The notes under the pieces were generated by a model, which saw nothing but the letters and a program-made list of their open reading frames with translations, made no database searches and was not told the DNA's origin. The position numbers were made by a program, and so were the translations under genes. From Candidatus Yanofskybacteria bacterium RIFCSPHIGHO2_02_FULL_50_12 (lineage in GTDB: Bacteria > Patescibacteriota > Minisyncoccia > 2-02-FULL-40-12 > GWA2-44-9), in NCBI GenBank assembly GCA_001794525.1, contig MGJZ01000004.1, forward strand, positions 1-11,325: a DNA stretch of 11,325 nt. Reading direction: 5' to 3'. Positions 1-5,932 of the stretch are shown here, piece after piece. Numbering within the stretch: position 1 is the stretch's first letter; each line of letters opens with the position of its first letter.

Positions 1-1033
1 CGATATCGGTAAACTTGCCCTGCTCGTTCACGGTATGGACTTTCGGTAATCCGACCGCGGTGCCGAGATTGTAGTCATCCTCTCCGTACATTACCGCCGT
101 ATGGACCACGCCGGTGCCGTCAGTCGTGGAAACGAAATCAGCGGCGTACACTTTGTATGCCGTATCCGATTTCAGTTCGGAAATGTCGAATAGCGGCTCG
201 TATTCCAAACCGACCAAATCTTTACCTAATTTCGTATCTTGGAGCTCGTAGTTTGTATCTAGTATTTTAGAAACTAAATCTTCAGCTAGGATGTATATCT
301 CGCTATCTTTTTTTGCATACACATATTTGATTCCTGGTCCAACCGCCAAAGCGACATTGCCGGGCAATGTCCATGGCGTGGTCGTCCACGCAAGAATATA
401 TGTCTTGGGCTGATTTTTGACTTTGAATTTTACGTATACGGATTGGTCCTTTACGGTCTTGTAGCCTTGGGCGACTTCATGCGCGGAAAGCGGCGTACCG
501 CAGCGAGTGCAGAAAGGCACGACCTTGTGAGCCTTGTACAACAATCCTTTGTCCCAGATTTCTTTGAGAATATTCCAGACGGATTCGGTGTAATTCGTCT
601 CATAAGTAACGTACGGCTGATCCATATCGAGCCAGAAGCCCATCTTCCGGGTCATATCCTCCCACGCATTCTTGTACTTCCAGACGCTTTCTCGCGCCTT
701 GCGATTGAACTTAGCAATGCCGTATTCTTCGATCTGTTTTTTGTTGGTGAACCCAAGCTCCTTCTCCACTTCGATCTCAACCGGCAGGCCGTGGGTATCC
801 CAGCCTGCTTTTCGAAGGACAAAAAAACCGCGCATGGTCTTATAGCGGCCGTAGAGGTCTTTATAGATGCGGGTTAAGAAATGGCCGGTGTGAGGCAGGC
901 CGTTGGCGGTAGGCGGTCCCTCCCAAAAAATAAATCGCTTGCCCTTTCGGGTTTTTTCCAGAGATTTCTCGAAAATCCGATGATCACGCCAAAAAGCGCT
1001 CGCTTCTTGCTCGATTTTCCCTGAATCGTACAT
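1..1033 (-). CDS. ileS: Isoleucyl-tRNA synthetase, N-terminal part (truncated by the window edge)
   Basis: Class I aminoacyl-tRNA synthetase that charges tRNA-Ile in the cytoplasm. About 344 codons are present and the C-terminal part lies off the left edge. The start at 1033 gives an N-terminus beginning MYDSGKIEQEASAFW, a usual IleRS opening. The HIGH-type ATP-binding motif appears as HTGH at residues 48-51 within PPTANGLPHTGHF, followed by GWDTHGLPVE, a class Ia signature. The later part enters the CP1 editing domain (the stretch around TTPWTLPGN and DGTGVVHTA is typical). It follows argS on the same strand with a 51-bp gap holding a perfect 26-bp palindrome. No clear Shine-Dalgarno sequence precedes the ATG. 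Identity is firm from the motif set; ValRS and LeuRS are related but fit the N-terminus less well. Confidence 0.95.
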   Translation of the reverse strand, partial: MYDSGKIEQEASAFWRDHRIFEKSLEKTRKGKRFIFWEGPPTANGLPHTGHFLTRIYKDLYGRYKTMRGFFVLRKAGWDTHGLPVEIEVEKELGFTNKKQIEEYGIAKFNRKARESVWKYKNAWEDMTRKMGFWLDMDQPYVTYETNYTESVWNILKEIWDKGLLYKAHKVVPFCTRCGTPLSAHEVAQGYKTVKDQSVYVKFKVKNQPKTYILAWTTTPWTLPGNVALAVGPGIKYVYAKKDSEIYILAEDLVSKILDTNYELQDTKLGKDLVGLEYEPLFDISELKSDTAYKVYAADFVSTTDGTGVVHTAVMYGEDDYNLGTAVGLPKVHTVNEQGKFTDI

Positions 1034-1055
1034 CTGTTAACCGTACCACGATTTC

Positions 1056-1081
1056 AGCCGTTTTTCAATTGAAAAACGGCT
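1056..1081. repeat. Perfect 26-bp palindrome between argS and ileS
   Basis: Thirteen-base arms (AGCCGTTTTTCAA and its complement) form a perfect inverted repeat in the argS-ileS gap. In RNA from either strand it would fold into a stem whose arms carry the U and A tracts. No U-run follows the stem on the minus strand, so it is not a textbook intrinsic terminator. It may be a weak terminator, a processing site or a protein site between two co-directional synthetase genes. Confidence 0.6.
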
Positions 1082-1084
1082 TAA

Positions 1085-2782
1085 TTAAATCCGTTCCAGG
1101 GCCTCGATGCCAAGCAGTTTGAGGCCTTGTTTGAGCGTGCTTGCAACCGTGGCAATAACCGTCAGCCGGGCGTTTTTCCGATCGTTATTATCATCCTCGA
1201 GAACCCGGACTTGCTCATAAAATTGATTCGCTGCGTGGGCAAGCTCGTACAAATACAGCGCCAATCCATTCAGCGTGTATAGTTTGGCACTTTCTCCGAT
1301 TGCGTCAGGAAAATCCAACAGCTTTTTCATCAAAGCTCTCTCGGACGGCTCCACCAACATGCTCACATCGCCGTCGCTATATGCTCCGGCTTTCGCCAAT
1401 ATATTGGCCAAGCGCGCATAGGTGTATTGAATGTAGGGGCCGCTGTTGCCGGAGAGATCCAGCATCGCGTCCCAGTCGAATACAATGTCCGAATGAGGAT
1501 GCTGTTTGAGATCGTTATATTTTAGTCCGCCTAAACCAACCGAATTAGCAATCTTGTCCGCTTCGTCGGAACTTAAGTCAGGATTTTTTTGAATTACCTT
1601 TTTCCGTGCCAAGGCCACGATTTTATCGATCACTTCCTCCGCCGCGACCACTTTTCCTTCGCGCGTAGCCAGTTTCTTGCCATCCTCGCCCAGCACCATG
1701 CCGAATTTCACATGGACCAATCCCGCATCGCCCAACTTTAAATCTCGTGCCGCCGCAAATAGCTGTTCGAAATGCAACGCTTGCTGGTTAGCGACCACAT
1801 ATAATATTTTCTCCGGCTGATAGGTTTTTATCCGGTCGCCGAGACTGGCCAAATCGCGCGTCATGTAAAGGGTCGCGCCGTCGGACTTGCGCAATAACGC
1901 TGGCGGCAGGCCGTGCGCAGCCAGATCGATAATCAGCGCGCCTTCGCTTTCCCTTGCGAATCCTTTCTCTTGAAGATACGCGATGATAGGCTTCAATTCG
2001 CTCTCATAATCGCTCTCGCCTTTCGTTTGATCGAAGGCGCGCGTGCCGAGCCGTTTAAATATCCGGTCAAAGTCTTTGAGCGATTCCTCGCGAAGTTCGG
2101 ACCATATCTTTCGATTCTCATTGTCGCCTTCCTCCAGCTTTTTGAATTCCGCCTGGCCTTCCTTTTCCAATTCGGGATTACTTGCCGCTTCCGCATGAAA
2201 CTTAACGTATAGCCGCAGCATCTCTCCGACCGGATCATTTTCAAACGCCTCCTTGTCGAGCCAGCGCTTGTATGAGGCAATGAGTTTGCCAAATTGCGTT
2301 CCCCAGTCGCCGAAATAATTCCAGCGAATAACATCATATCCGAGCGTTTCGTATACGTTCGCGAGCGCGTCACCGATAATAGTAGAGCGGAGATGGCCGA
2401 TATGCATCGGCTTGGCCACGTTGCAGGACGGGTACTCAATAATCACTTTCTTGCCTGCTCCTTCGCCGCCCCGACCGTATTGAGCCTCCGATTTTATTTC
2501 CAGCAAACGCTTCTGCAGAAATTCAGGCTTCAGGAAAAAATTCAAAAATCCGTTCGATGACACCTGCATAGTCGCCATTTCGCCGAGAGTACTTTCCAGC
2601 GCATCCTTGAGTTCTGTCGCAGTCTCGGCCGGTTTCTTGCCTTCTTTTTTGGCGATCACAAACGCAACGTTCGTCGCATAATCGCCCAGGCTCGGATCCG
2701 GGGGGGTCAGAATCTCAAATGAAACATCTCCAACTAAGTCGGCGATATAATCTCTTAAAAGTTTTTTAATAGTCTGTTTCAT
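1085..2782 (-). CDS. argS: Arginyl-tRNA synthetase
   Basis: Charges tRNA-Arg with arginine. The 565-aa length is normal for the family. An N-terminal additional domain covers roughly residues 1-110. The HIGH motif is intact (PMHIGHLRSTIIGD, HIGH at 127-130). The KMSK-equivalent loop is MVLGEDGKKLATREG near 362-376, in the degenerate form usual for ArgRS. The DALR-type anticodon-binding domain starts near YIQYTYARLANIL and runs to the end. The start codon at 2782 gives MKQTIKKLLRDYI, as expected for the family. It has no Shine-Dalgarno sequence, and a terminator-like hairpin with a T-run ends directly against the ATG. ileS follows downstream on the same strand. The gene occupies the place where the reverse transcriptase of a canonical DGR (target, template, RT) would lie. 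Confidence 0.97.
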   Translation of the reverse strand: MKQTIKKLLRDYIADLVGDVSFEILTPPDPSLGDYATNVAFVIAKKEGKKPAETATELKDALESTLGEMATMQVSSNGFLNFFLKPEFLQKRLLEIKSEAQYGRGGEGAGKKVIIEYPSCNVAKPMHIGHLRSTIIGDALANVYETLGYDVIRWNYFGDWGTQFGKLIASYKRWLDKEAFENDPVGEMLRLYVKFHAEAASNPELEKEGQAEFKKLEEGDNENRKIWSELREESLKDFDRIFKRLGTRAFDQTKGESDYESELKPIIAYLQEKGFARESEGALIIDLAAHGLPPALLRKSDGATLYMTRDLASLGDRIKTYQPEKILYVVANQQALHFEQLFAAARDLKLGDAGLVHVKFGMVLGEDGKKLATREGKVVAAEEVIDKIVALARKKVIQKNPDLSSDEADKIANSVGLGGLKYNDLKQHPHSDIVFDWDAMLDLSGNSGPYIQYTYARLANILAKAGAYSDGDVSMLVEPSERALMKKLLDFPDAIGESAKLYTLNGLALYLYELAHAANQFYEQVRVLEDDNNDRKNARLTVIATVASTLKQGLKLLGIEALERI

Positions 2783-2815
2783 AAAAACTCAACCCGCCGA
2801 AACGGCGGGCGAGTT
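2783..2815 (-). terminator. Hairpin plus T-run between the DGR template and argS
   Basis: On the minus strand a GC stem (CCCGCCG, loop TTT, CGGCGGG), extended by an outer pairing of AACTC with GAGTT, is followed by five T residues that run into the argS ATG. This is the layout of an intrinsic terminator. It begins only 12 bp past the end of the template repeat, so it would define the 3' end of the template RNA. It would also attenuate read-through into argS. Confidence 0.7.
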
Positions 2816-2826
2816 ACTCCAGGAGT

Positions 2827-2946
2827 TGCGAGAACGGCCGCGGGGTTGTTGGAGTTCCAGTCGTTGTCGAGCCAGTTCCAATTCCACTGCCACCTGTCGT
2901 TGAAGTAGAGGTAGCGGACGTTCAGGTTGCCATCGCGGTGCCGTTT
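2827..2946 (-). repeat. DGR template repeat (TR)
   Basis: The 120-bp segment aligns without gaps to 3294-3413 at a fixed 467-bp offset. In the 117-nt core (2827-2943) there are 13 differences, all at positions where this copy has adenine on the minus strand (13 of 28 adenines; 0 of 89 other bases). The changes are 7 A to T and 6 A to G. The next codon is AAA here and TTT in the partner. This copy has nine Asn codons (eight AAC, one AAT), the codon preference of DGR templates because adenine-directed mutagenesis of AAY gives broad amino-acid diversity. The 3' end is an adenine-poor, invariant CCCCGCGGCCGTTCTCGCA, fitting an initiation-of-mutagenic-homing region. This is the accepted signature of a TR. 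Only direct evidence of activity is lacking. Confidence 0.93.
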
Positions 2947-3187
2947 CCGTACAGCGTGCCATCCATGCCACTGCCCAGCGTGAATGCTATTTCAAGACAA
3001 TCTTCTGGGCTGTATTTTATTCGGGGACTCGCGTAAAAAGCTATCCCTCCAGCACCCTGCACCAAGTCCTTCGGTTTTTAGGGCTCCGTGATTCGATATG
3101 TCCGTAATGCACGCCCGGAATTCGGCCGTCGGCGGCTAGAGCATTTCGCTCAGTGCACGCTTGCAGATTCGCCTAGTATCCAAATCA

Positions 3188-3216
3188 ATAGTAGTAAAAC
3201 TTTTCAAATAAAACAA
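3188..3216 (-). promoter_or_regulatory. Weak candidate promoter for the template RNA
   Basis: TTGTTT (3216-3211), a 17-bp AT-rich spacer and TACTAT (3193-3188) on the minus strand, directly after the hairpin of the target gene. It matches only 3 of 6 and 4 of 6 consensus bases, so it is tentative. The 17-bp spacing equals that of the clearer promoters in this window. Confidence 0.3.
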
Positions 3217-3249
3217 TTGCCCGACGAGAGACAAGCTCTCGTCGGGCAA
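3217..3249 (-). terminator. Perfect 14-bp hairpin downstream of the DGR target gene
   Basis: Arms TTGCCCGACGAGAG and CTCTCGTCGGGCAA pair perfectly around a 5-nt loop. They begin 20 bp past the target gene stop and 44 bp past the VR end. On the minus strand the stem is followed by TTGTTTTATTTG, so it can act as an intrinsic terminator. In characterised DGRs, hairpin or cruciform structures just downstream of the VR help target recognition for homing, so it may have a second role. Which role applies cannot be decided from sequence. Confidence 0.7.
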
Positions 3250-3269
3250 AAAACCAAAGGTCCAAGGGA

Positions 3270-3893
3270 TCAAGGGACCGGAACCGAAGGACCTGCGAGA
3301 ACGGCCGCGGGGAAGTTGGAGTACCAGTCGAAGTCGAGCCAGTACCAATCCCACTGCCACCTGCCGCCGAAGTAGAGGTAGCGGACGTCCAGGCTGCCAA
3401 CGCGGTGCCGAAAGATCGTCCCCCAGAAGAAGATGTAGCGGATTTTGCCGTTCTCATCTTTCTTCCAACTCTCGGGGATCAGGTAAGGGTTCTCGTAGAG
3501 GGCATCCAAGACATTCGCGTTGAGCACCGGCTTGCCGGTGAGCTCTTCGCGAAGCTCGTAGCCCTTGAGGTACTTCCCGCCCTGCTGGCGCTCGGACAGG
3601 TGCAGGATGACCTTGAGGTTATCGACGTAGAGACCGTCGTCGCGCTTTTGGACGATCGCACCGCCGATGCCGACATGGGACTCGACTTCGAAGTCCTTGC
3701 TCGGCAACTTCGGACTGGACTCGAGATCCACCGCAATGGTGGTATCGTCGATCTTGATCCAGCGCCGGTTGACTTCGTTCCGCTCCACGAGCACAAGCTC
3801 CCCGGAGAGGAAGCGCTTACCACGCTCTTCGCCACCGACTTTGTCGCCAAAGTCCCGTATCTGCTTGAGAGTCAGATTTTCAAAGTCCGACAT
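3270..3893 (-). CDS. DGR target (variable) protein with a C-terminal C-type-lectin-like variable region
   Basis: A 207-aa protein whose 3' end is the variable repeat. Residues 1-130 form an N-terminal part of unknown function with no signal peptide or membrane segment. Residues 123-160 include VLNANVLDALYENPYLIPESW and the hydrophobic RYIFFWGTI. Residues 161-200 are the variable region, with the GGRW motif at 176-179 and the end PAAVLA. The WGT and GGRW patterns and the Trp/Tyr-rich C-terminus fit the C-type-lectin fold of known DGR targets; this fold call is inference. Varied residues are 161, 165, 167, 169, 176, 177, 182, 184, 188, 191 and 194. The start is set by AAGGAG six bases upstream of the ATG, and a near-consensus promoter precedes it. 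The binding partner is unknown. Related proteins occur in CPR genomes, as I recall. Confidence 0.9.
   Translation of the reverse strand: MSDFENLTLKQIRDFGDKVGGEERGKRFLSGELVLVERNEVNRRWIKIDDTTIAVDLESSPKLPSKDFEVESHVGIGGAIVQKRDDGLYVDNLKVILHLSERQQGGKYLKGYELREELTGKPVLNANVLDALYENPYLIPESWKKDENGKIRYIFFWGTIFRHRVGSLDVRYLYFGGRWQWDWYWLDFDWYSNFPAAVLAGPSVPVP
3294..3413 (-). repeat. DGR variable repeat (VR)
   Basis: In-frame copy of the template repeat at the 3' end of the target gene, ending seven codons before the stop. Relative to the template every core change is at an adenine, and all fall in first or second codon positions. They convert Asn or Asp to Val, Ser, Asp, Gly, Tyr and Phe. Eight of the nine template Asn codons are altered; only residue 193 stays Asn. 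Framework Trp, Arg, Leu and Pro codons that lack changeable adenines are identical. Just beyond the 3' end the sequences diverge (GGTCCT against ACTCCT, then no similarity), as expected where the homing-initiation site differs between VR and TR. Confidence 0.93.
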
Positions 3894-3906
3894 GACACAC
3901 TCCTTC

Positions 3907-3944
3907 CCGCGCTACGCAGGATGGTTTTGGCCGCGCTACGCGGC
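3907..3944. repeat. Direct repeat and small hairpin in the 5' leader of the DGR target gene
   Basis: CCGCGCTACGC occurs twice, at 3907-3917 and 3931-3941. The second copy lies inside a short inverted repeat (GCCGCG, CTA, CGCGGC; 3930-3944). Both lie between the promoter and the ribosome-binding site. They could be an RNA element or a remnant of mobile repeat DNA; the function is unknown. Confidence 0.5.
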
Positions 3945-3984
3945 AGTTAAAGCACTGGATGCCGGAATGGCACTGTACCTATTG

Positions 3985-4013
3985 ATTATACTCCTTTTTA
4001 ATGGTTTAGTCAA
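3985..4013 (-). promoter_or_regulatory. Strong sigma-70-type promoter of the DGR target gene
   Basis: TTGACT (4013-4008), a 17-bp spacer and a perfect TATAAT (3990-3985) on the minus strand. Transcription would start near 3978, leaving an 85-nt leader. This is one of the best promoter matches in the window, which suggests the target protein is well expressed. Confidence 0.85.
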
Positions 4014-4026
4014 TGGCACGGGGTAA

Positions 4027-4036
4027 TGTGTACACA
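4027..4036. promoter_or_regulatory. Ten-bp palindrome between divergent promoters
   Basis: TGTGTACACA is a perfect palindrome 14 bp upstream of the -35 box of the DGR target promoter, in the divergent region shared with htrA. It is a possible operator, but short enough to be chance. Confidence 0.25.
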
Positions 4037-4057
4037 CATATGGCGGTTTCCCCTAAA

Positions 4058-4089
4058 TCTTACAAAGGTCTTACAAAGGTGCCCTTTGT
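4058..4089. repeat. Tandem 11-bp repeat and small hairpin upstream of the htrA-like gene
   Basis: TCTTACAAAGG is repeated exactly in tandem (4058-4068, 4069-4079). The second copy also pairs with CCTTTGT (4083-4089) to form a 7-bp hairpin followed by TTTTG. An 11-bp period places both copies on the same face of the helix, as in many activator or response-regulator sites. No regulator can be named. Confidence 0.45.
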
Positions 4090-4160
4090 TTTTGAAAAAG
4101 TGTGTTGTAATATTAAACCTTTTCAGAAAATAGCTTGGGTTCACGAAATGACTGTGATAG

Positions 4161-4166
4161 TATAAC
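4161..4166 (+). promoter_or_regulatory. -10 element for a probably leaderless htrA-like mRNA
   Basis: TATAAC lies six bases before the ATG at 4173, so transcription would begin at or next to the start codon. No Shine-Dalgarno sequence is present. A -35 match at normal distance is poor, so the assignment is moderate. Confidence 0.5.
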
Positions 4167-4172
4167 AGACAT

Positions 4173-5234
4173 ATGGAACATCCAAGCGCCCTATACGATA
4201 AACTCCCCATCGAGGCCGTCAAAAAAGTTTCTCCGGCCGTAGTAAGCATCGTCATTTCTAAATTGCTGCCAAGTGTAAAGCGCGCCGGGCCAATGCCTTT
4301 CTTGCCGCCCAATCTCTTCCCACCCGATGATATCGGGGTGTTGCCAGGCCAAGGAGAAAAAGAAAAAGTCAAAGTCGGCGGCGGCTCAGGATTCATCGTC
4401 CATCCCGACGGCCTTATCCTCACTAATAAGCATGTCGTCTTCGACCCGGAGGCGGAATATACCGTCGTGGCCAACGATGGTAAAGAATACCAAGCCAAGG
4501 TACTGGCCCGCGACCCAATTACCGACATCGCGGTGGTGAAAGTCGATGCCCAAGGCCTGCCTACGGTCCAGCTTGGTAACTCTAAAAAACTCGAACTCGG
4601 CCAAACTGTCATTGCGATCGGCAACGCGCTGGGCATGTTCCAAAACAGCGTTTCCAAGGGGATCATCTCGGGACTATCGCGCTCTATTTCCGCCGCCCTG
4701 GGTACCGATGGCGAGATGGAACATCTTCGCGGCGTTCTCCAAACCGATGTCGCCATCAATCAAGGCAACTCGGGCGGACCACTCATTAACTTGGATGGCG
4801 AGGCAATCGGCATCAACACTGCGATCATCTACGGCGCGCAGAACATCGGTTTCGCCATTCCCATCAACTGGGCTCGTCAGGATTTGGAAGACATTATCCG
4901 ACACGGCCGGATTGTGAAACCATTCCTCGGCCTGCTGTATGTGATGCTCAATAAGAAATATCAAAATCAATACGGCCTCGTCCGCGAATGCGGCGCGCTG
5001 GTCATCCGCGATCACCGGCCAAATTCAGTGGCGGTAGTCCCCGGCTCCCCGGCTGACCGGGCGGGCATCAAAGAAAACGACATCATCAGCCATGTGAATG
5101 GCCAGGAATTGCCTTCAGATGCCGACTTGTCCGAGGAACTTCAGAAGCTCAAAGTCGGCGATGAGATTGAATTGACTATTTTCCGAAAAAACGAGCAGCT
5201 GAAGTTGAAAACCAAGCTTGAAGAACGTAAATAG
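4173..5234 (+). CDS. HtrA/DegP-like trypsin-fold serine protease with one PDZ domain
   Basis: Serine protease of the HtrA/Deg family, which degrades or handles misfolded proteins. The catalytic triad is visible: His87 in TNKHVV, Asp118 in DPITDIAVVKV and Ser200 in GNSGGPL. The protease domain spans about residues 15-235, with the insert around 33-66 rich in Pro. A PDZ domain covers about 255-350 (SVAVVPGSPADRAGIKEND is a typical core). The family normally has an N-terminal signal or membrane anchor. Here the protein begins MEHPSALYDKLPIEAVKKV, already close to the protease domain, and an in-frame TAG at 4158 rules out a longer form. It is therefore predicted cytosolic, or attached through a partner. 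The next gene, 28 bp downstream, encodes a small single-pass membrane protein and shares its terminator. Confidence 0.93.
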   Translation: MEHPSALYDKLPIEAVKKVSPAVVSIVISKLLPSVKRAGPMPFLPPNLFPPDDIGVLPGQGEKEKVKVGGGSGFIVHPDGLILTNKHVVFDPEAEYTVVANDGKEYQAKVLARDPITDIAVVKVDAQGLPTVQLGNSKKLELGQTVIAIGNALGMFQNSVSKGIISGLSRSISAALGTDGEMEHLRGVLQTDVAINQGNSGGPLINLDGEAIGINTAIIYGAQNIGFAIPINWARQDLEDIIRHGRIVKPFLGLLYVMLNKKYQNQYGLVRECGALVIRDHRPNSVAVVPGSPADRAGIKENDIISHVNGQELPSDADLSEELQKLKVGDEIELTIFRKNEQLKLKTKLEERK

Positions 5235-5262
5235 TTAGGTTAGTCTATGAGAGGAGGTTCCC

Positions 5263-5436
5263 GTGAAAGACCTGCTTTCAGAGTTGGGCAAAGTAGAGCG
5301 AAATTTCGACGTTGAACTGACGCCCACCACCGTTCCAAATTACGAGGAGTCGCATCGCATCGGTTCCATGATCGGGGTTCTGGGACTCATAGCCCTGATG
5401 GCCGTTGCGATCTGGTTTACTCAGTTCGCCCGCTGA
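5263..5436 (+). CDS. Small single-pass membrane protein, unknown function
   Basis: A 57-aa protein that starts with GTG at 5263, set by a perfect AGGAGG five bases upstream. Residues 1-32 are polar and charged (MKDLLSELGKVERNF opens it). Residues 33-53 form one hydrophobic segment (IGSMIGVLGLIALMAVAIWF), followed by TQFAR. A cytosolic N-terminus with the short Arg tail outside is one possible topology; charge alone does not settle it. I do not recognise the family. It lies 28 bp after the htrA-like gene with no terminator between, so it is probably co-transcribed. It could be the membrane partner or a modulator of a protease that lacks its own anchor. The stop codon sits in the loop of the terminator hairpin. 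Confidence 0.8.
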   Translation: MKDLLSELGKVERNFDVELTPTTVPNYEESHRIGSMIGVLGLIALMAVAIWFTQFAR

Positions 5437-5453
5437 TCGCGGGCTTCTTTTTT
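5428..5453 (+). terminator. Intrinsic terminator after the htrA-like operon
   Basis: GCCCGC, loop TGATC, GCGGGC, then TTCTTTTTT on the plus strand. The stem begins inside the last codons of the small membrane protein gene, and the loop holds its stop codon. This is a compact, classic rho-independent terminator. Confidence 0.9.
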
Positions 5454-5472
5454 AATTTTAGGCATTTTCCGG

Positions 5473-5478
5473 TACCAT
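5473..5478 (+). promoter_or_regulatory. Possible -10 element for smpB
   Basis: TACCAT (4 of 6 consensus) ends seven bases before the smpB ATG, which would give a leaderless or near-leaderless mRNA. The -35 region is only T-rich. A promoter is needed here because a terminator ends just upstream. Confidence 0.35.
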
Positions 5479-5485
5479 TAAGGTC

Positions 5486-5932
5486 ATGAAGGAGTATGCC
5501 ACAAATCCGAAAGCTAATTTTGACTACGAAATCCTAGAAACCGTCGAGGCTGGCTTGGTATTGAAAGGATACGAAGTTAAATCGATCAAAACTGGTAAAG
5601 TATCCATCAAGGGCTCGTACGTGAAGATTATTAACGGCATCCCTGAACTAATCGGTGCTACTATCTCTCCATACCAACCGAGCAACATGCCCGAAACGTA
5701 TGATCCGCAACAAACGCGCAAGCTGCTCATGTCCAAAAAACAGATCAATGTACTGGTCGGACTTTCTCATTCCCAGGGTCTCACCCTGATACCTCTGAAA
5801 CTATACGAGAACCATCATCGGGTAAAATTGCTTGTCGGCGTAGCCAAAGGCAAGAAAAAACACGATAAGCGCAGGAGCATCAAGAAAAAAGATCTTGCCC
5901 GCGCCCGTCAACGCGGTATCACAGAAGATTAA
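5486..5932 (+). CDS. smpB: SsrA-binding protein SmpB
   Basis: Binds tmRNA and brings it to stalled ribosomes for trans-translation. The 148-aa length is near the family norm of about 150-160. The OB-fold core begins ANFDYEILETVEAGLVLKG and carries the hallmark GYEVKSIK at 28-35. The middle holds the NMPETYDPQQTRKLL region. The C-terminus is the expected basic tail (KGKKKHDKRRSIKKKDLA...), which enters the empty mRNA channel. Its RNA partner gene ssrA lies directly downstream in convergent orientation, supporting the call. The start has only a weak AAGG upstream. Confidence 0.97.
   Translation: MKEYATNPKANFDYEILETVEAGLVLKGYEVKSIKTGKVSIKGSYVKIINGIPELIGATISPYQPSNMPETYDPQQTRKLLMSKKQINVLVGLSHSQGLTLIPLKLYENHHRVKLLVGVAKGKKKHDKRRSIKKKDLARARQRGITED

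Larger units (their letters stand above)
2783..3181 (-). ncRNA. Candidate template RNA of the DGR
   Basis: Inferred transcription unit. A weak promoter-like pair (TTGTTT, 17 bp, TACTAT; 3216-3188) lies just after the hairpin of the target gene, and a terminator-like hairpin lies at 2786-2815. Together they would give an RNA of about 400 nt with a leader of about 235 nt, the 120-nt template repeat and the hairpin. In the target-gene frame a TGA lies upstream of the repeat and no ATG, GTG or TTG follows it before the repeat begins, so the repeat does not look translated. The leader (2947-3180) shows no convincing gene. Boundaries are estimates. Confidence 0.4.

Noticed and set aside
1056..1081. 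Argued as an intrinsic terminator of argS
   Set aside because: The T-tract is in the 5' arm of the palindrome and no T-run follows the stem on the minus strand, so it is listed only as a palindrome.
2827..2946. Template repeat as a decayed duplicate of the target gene's 3' end
   Set aside because: Decay would put changes at all bases and at third codon positions. Changes are only at adenines and all non-synonymous, and in the target frame a stop lies upstream with no start after it.
2789..2971. Small minus-strand reading frame across the template repeat
   Set aside because: It is in a different frame from the target gene, has no ribosome-binding site and overlaps DNA explained as a non-coding DGR template.
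3405..3950. Plus-strand frame opposite the DGR target gene
   Set aside because: Antisense shadow. The minus-strand gene has a promoter, a ribosome-binding site and a VR. The plus-strand frame has none of these and no recognisable motif.
4010..4759. Minus-strand frame opposite the htrA-like gene
   Set aside because: Low-complexity shadow of a gene with a full catalytic triad; no motif of its own.
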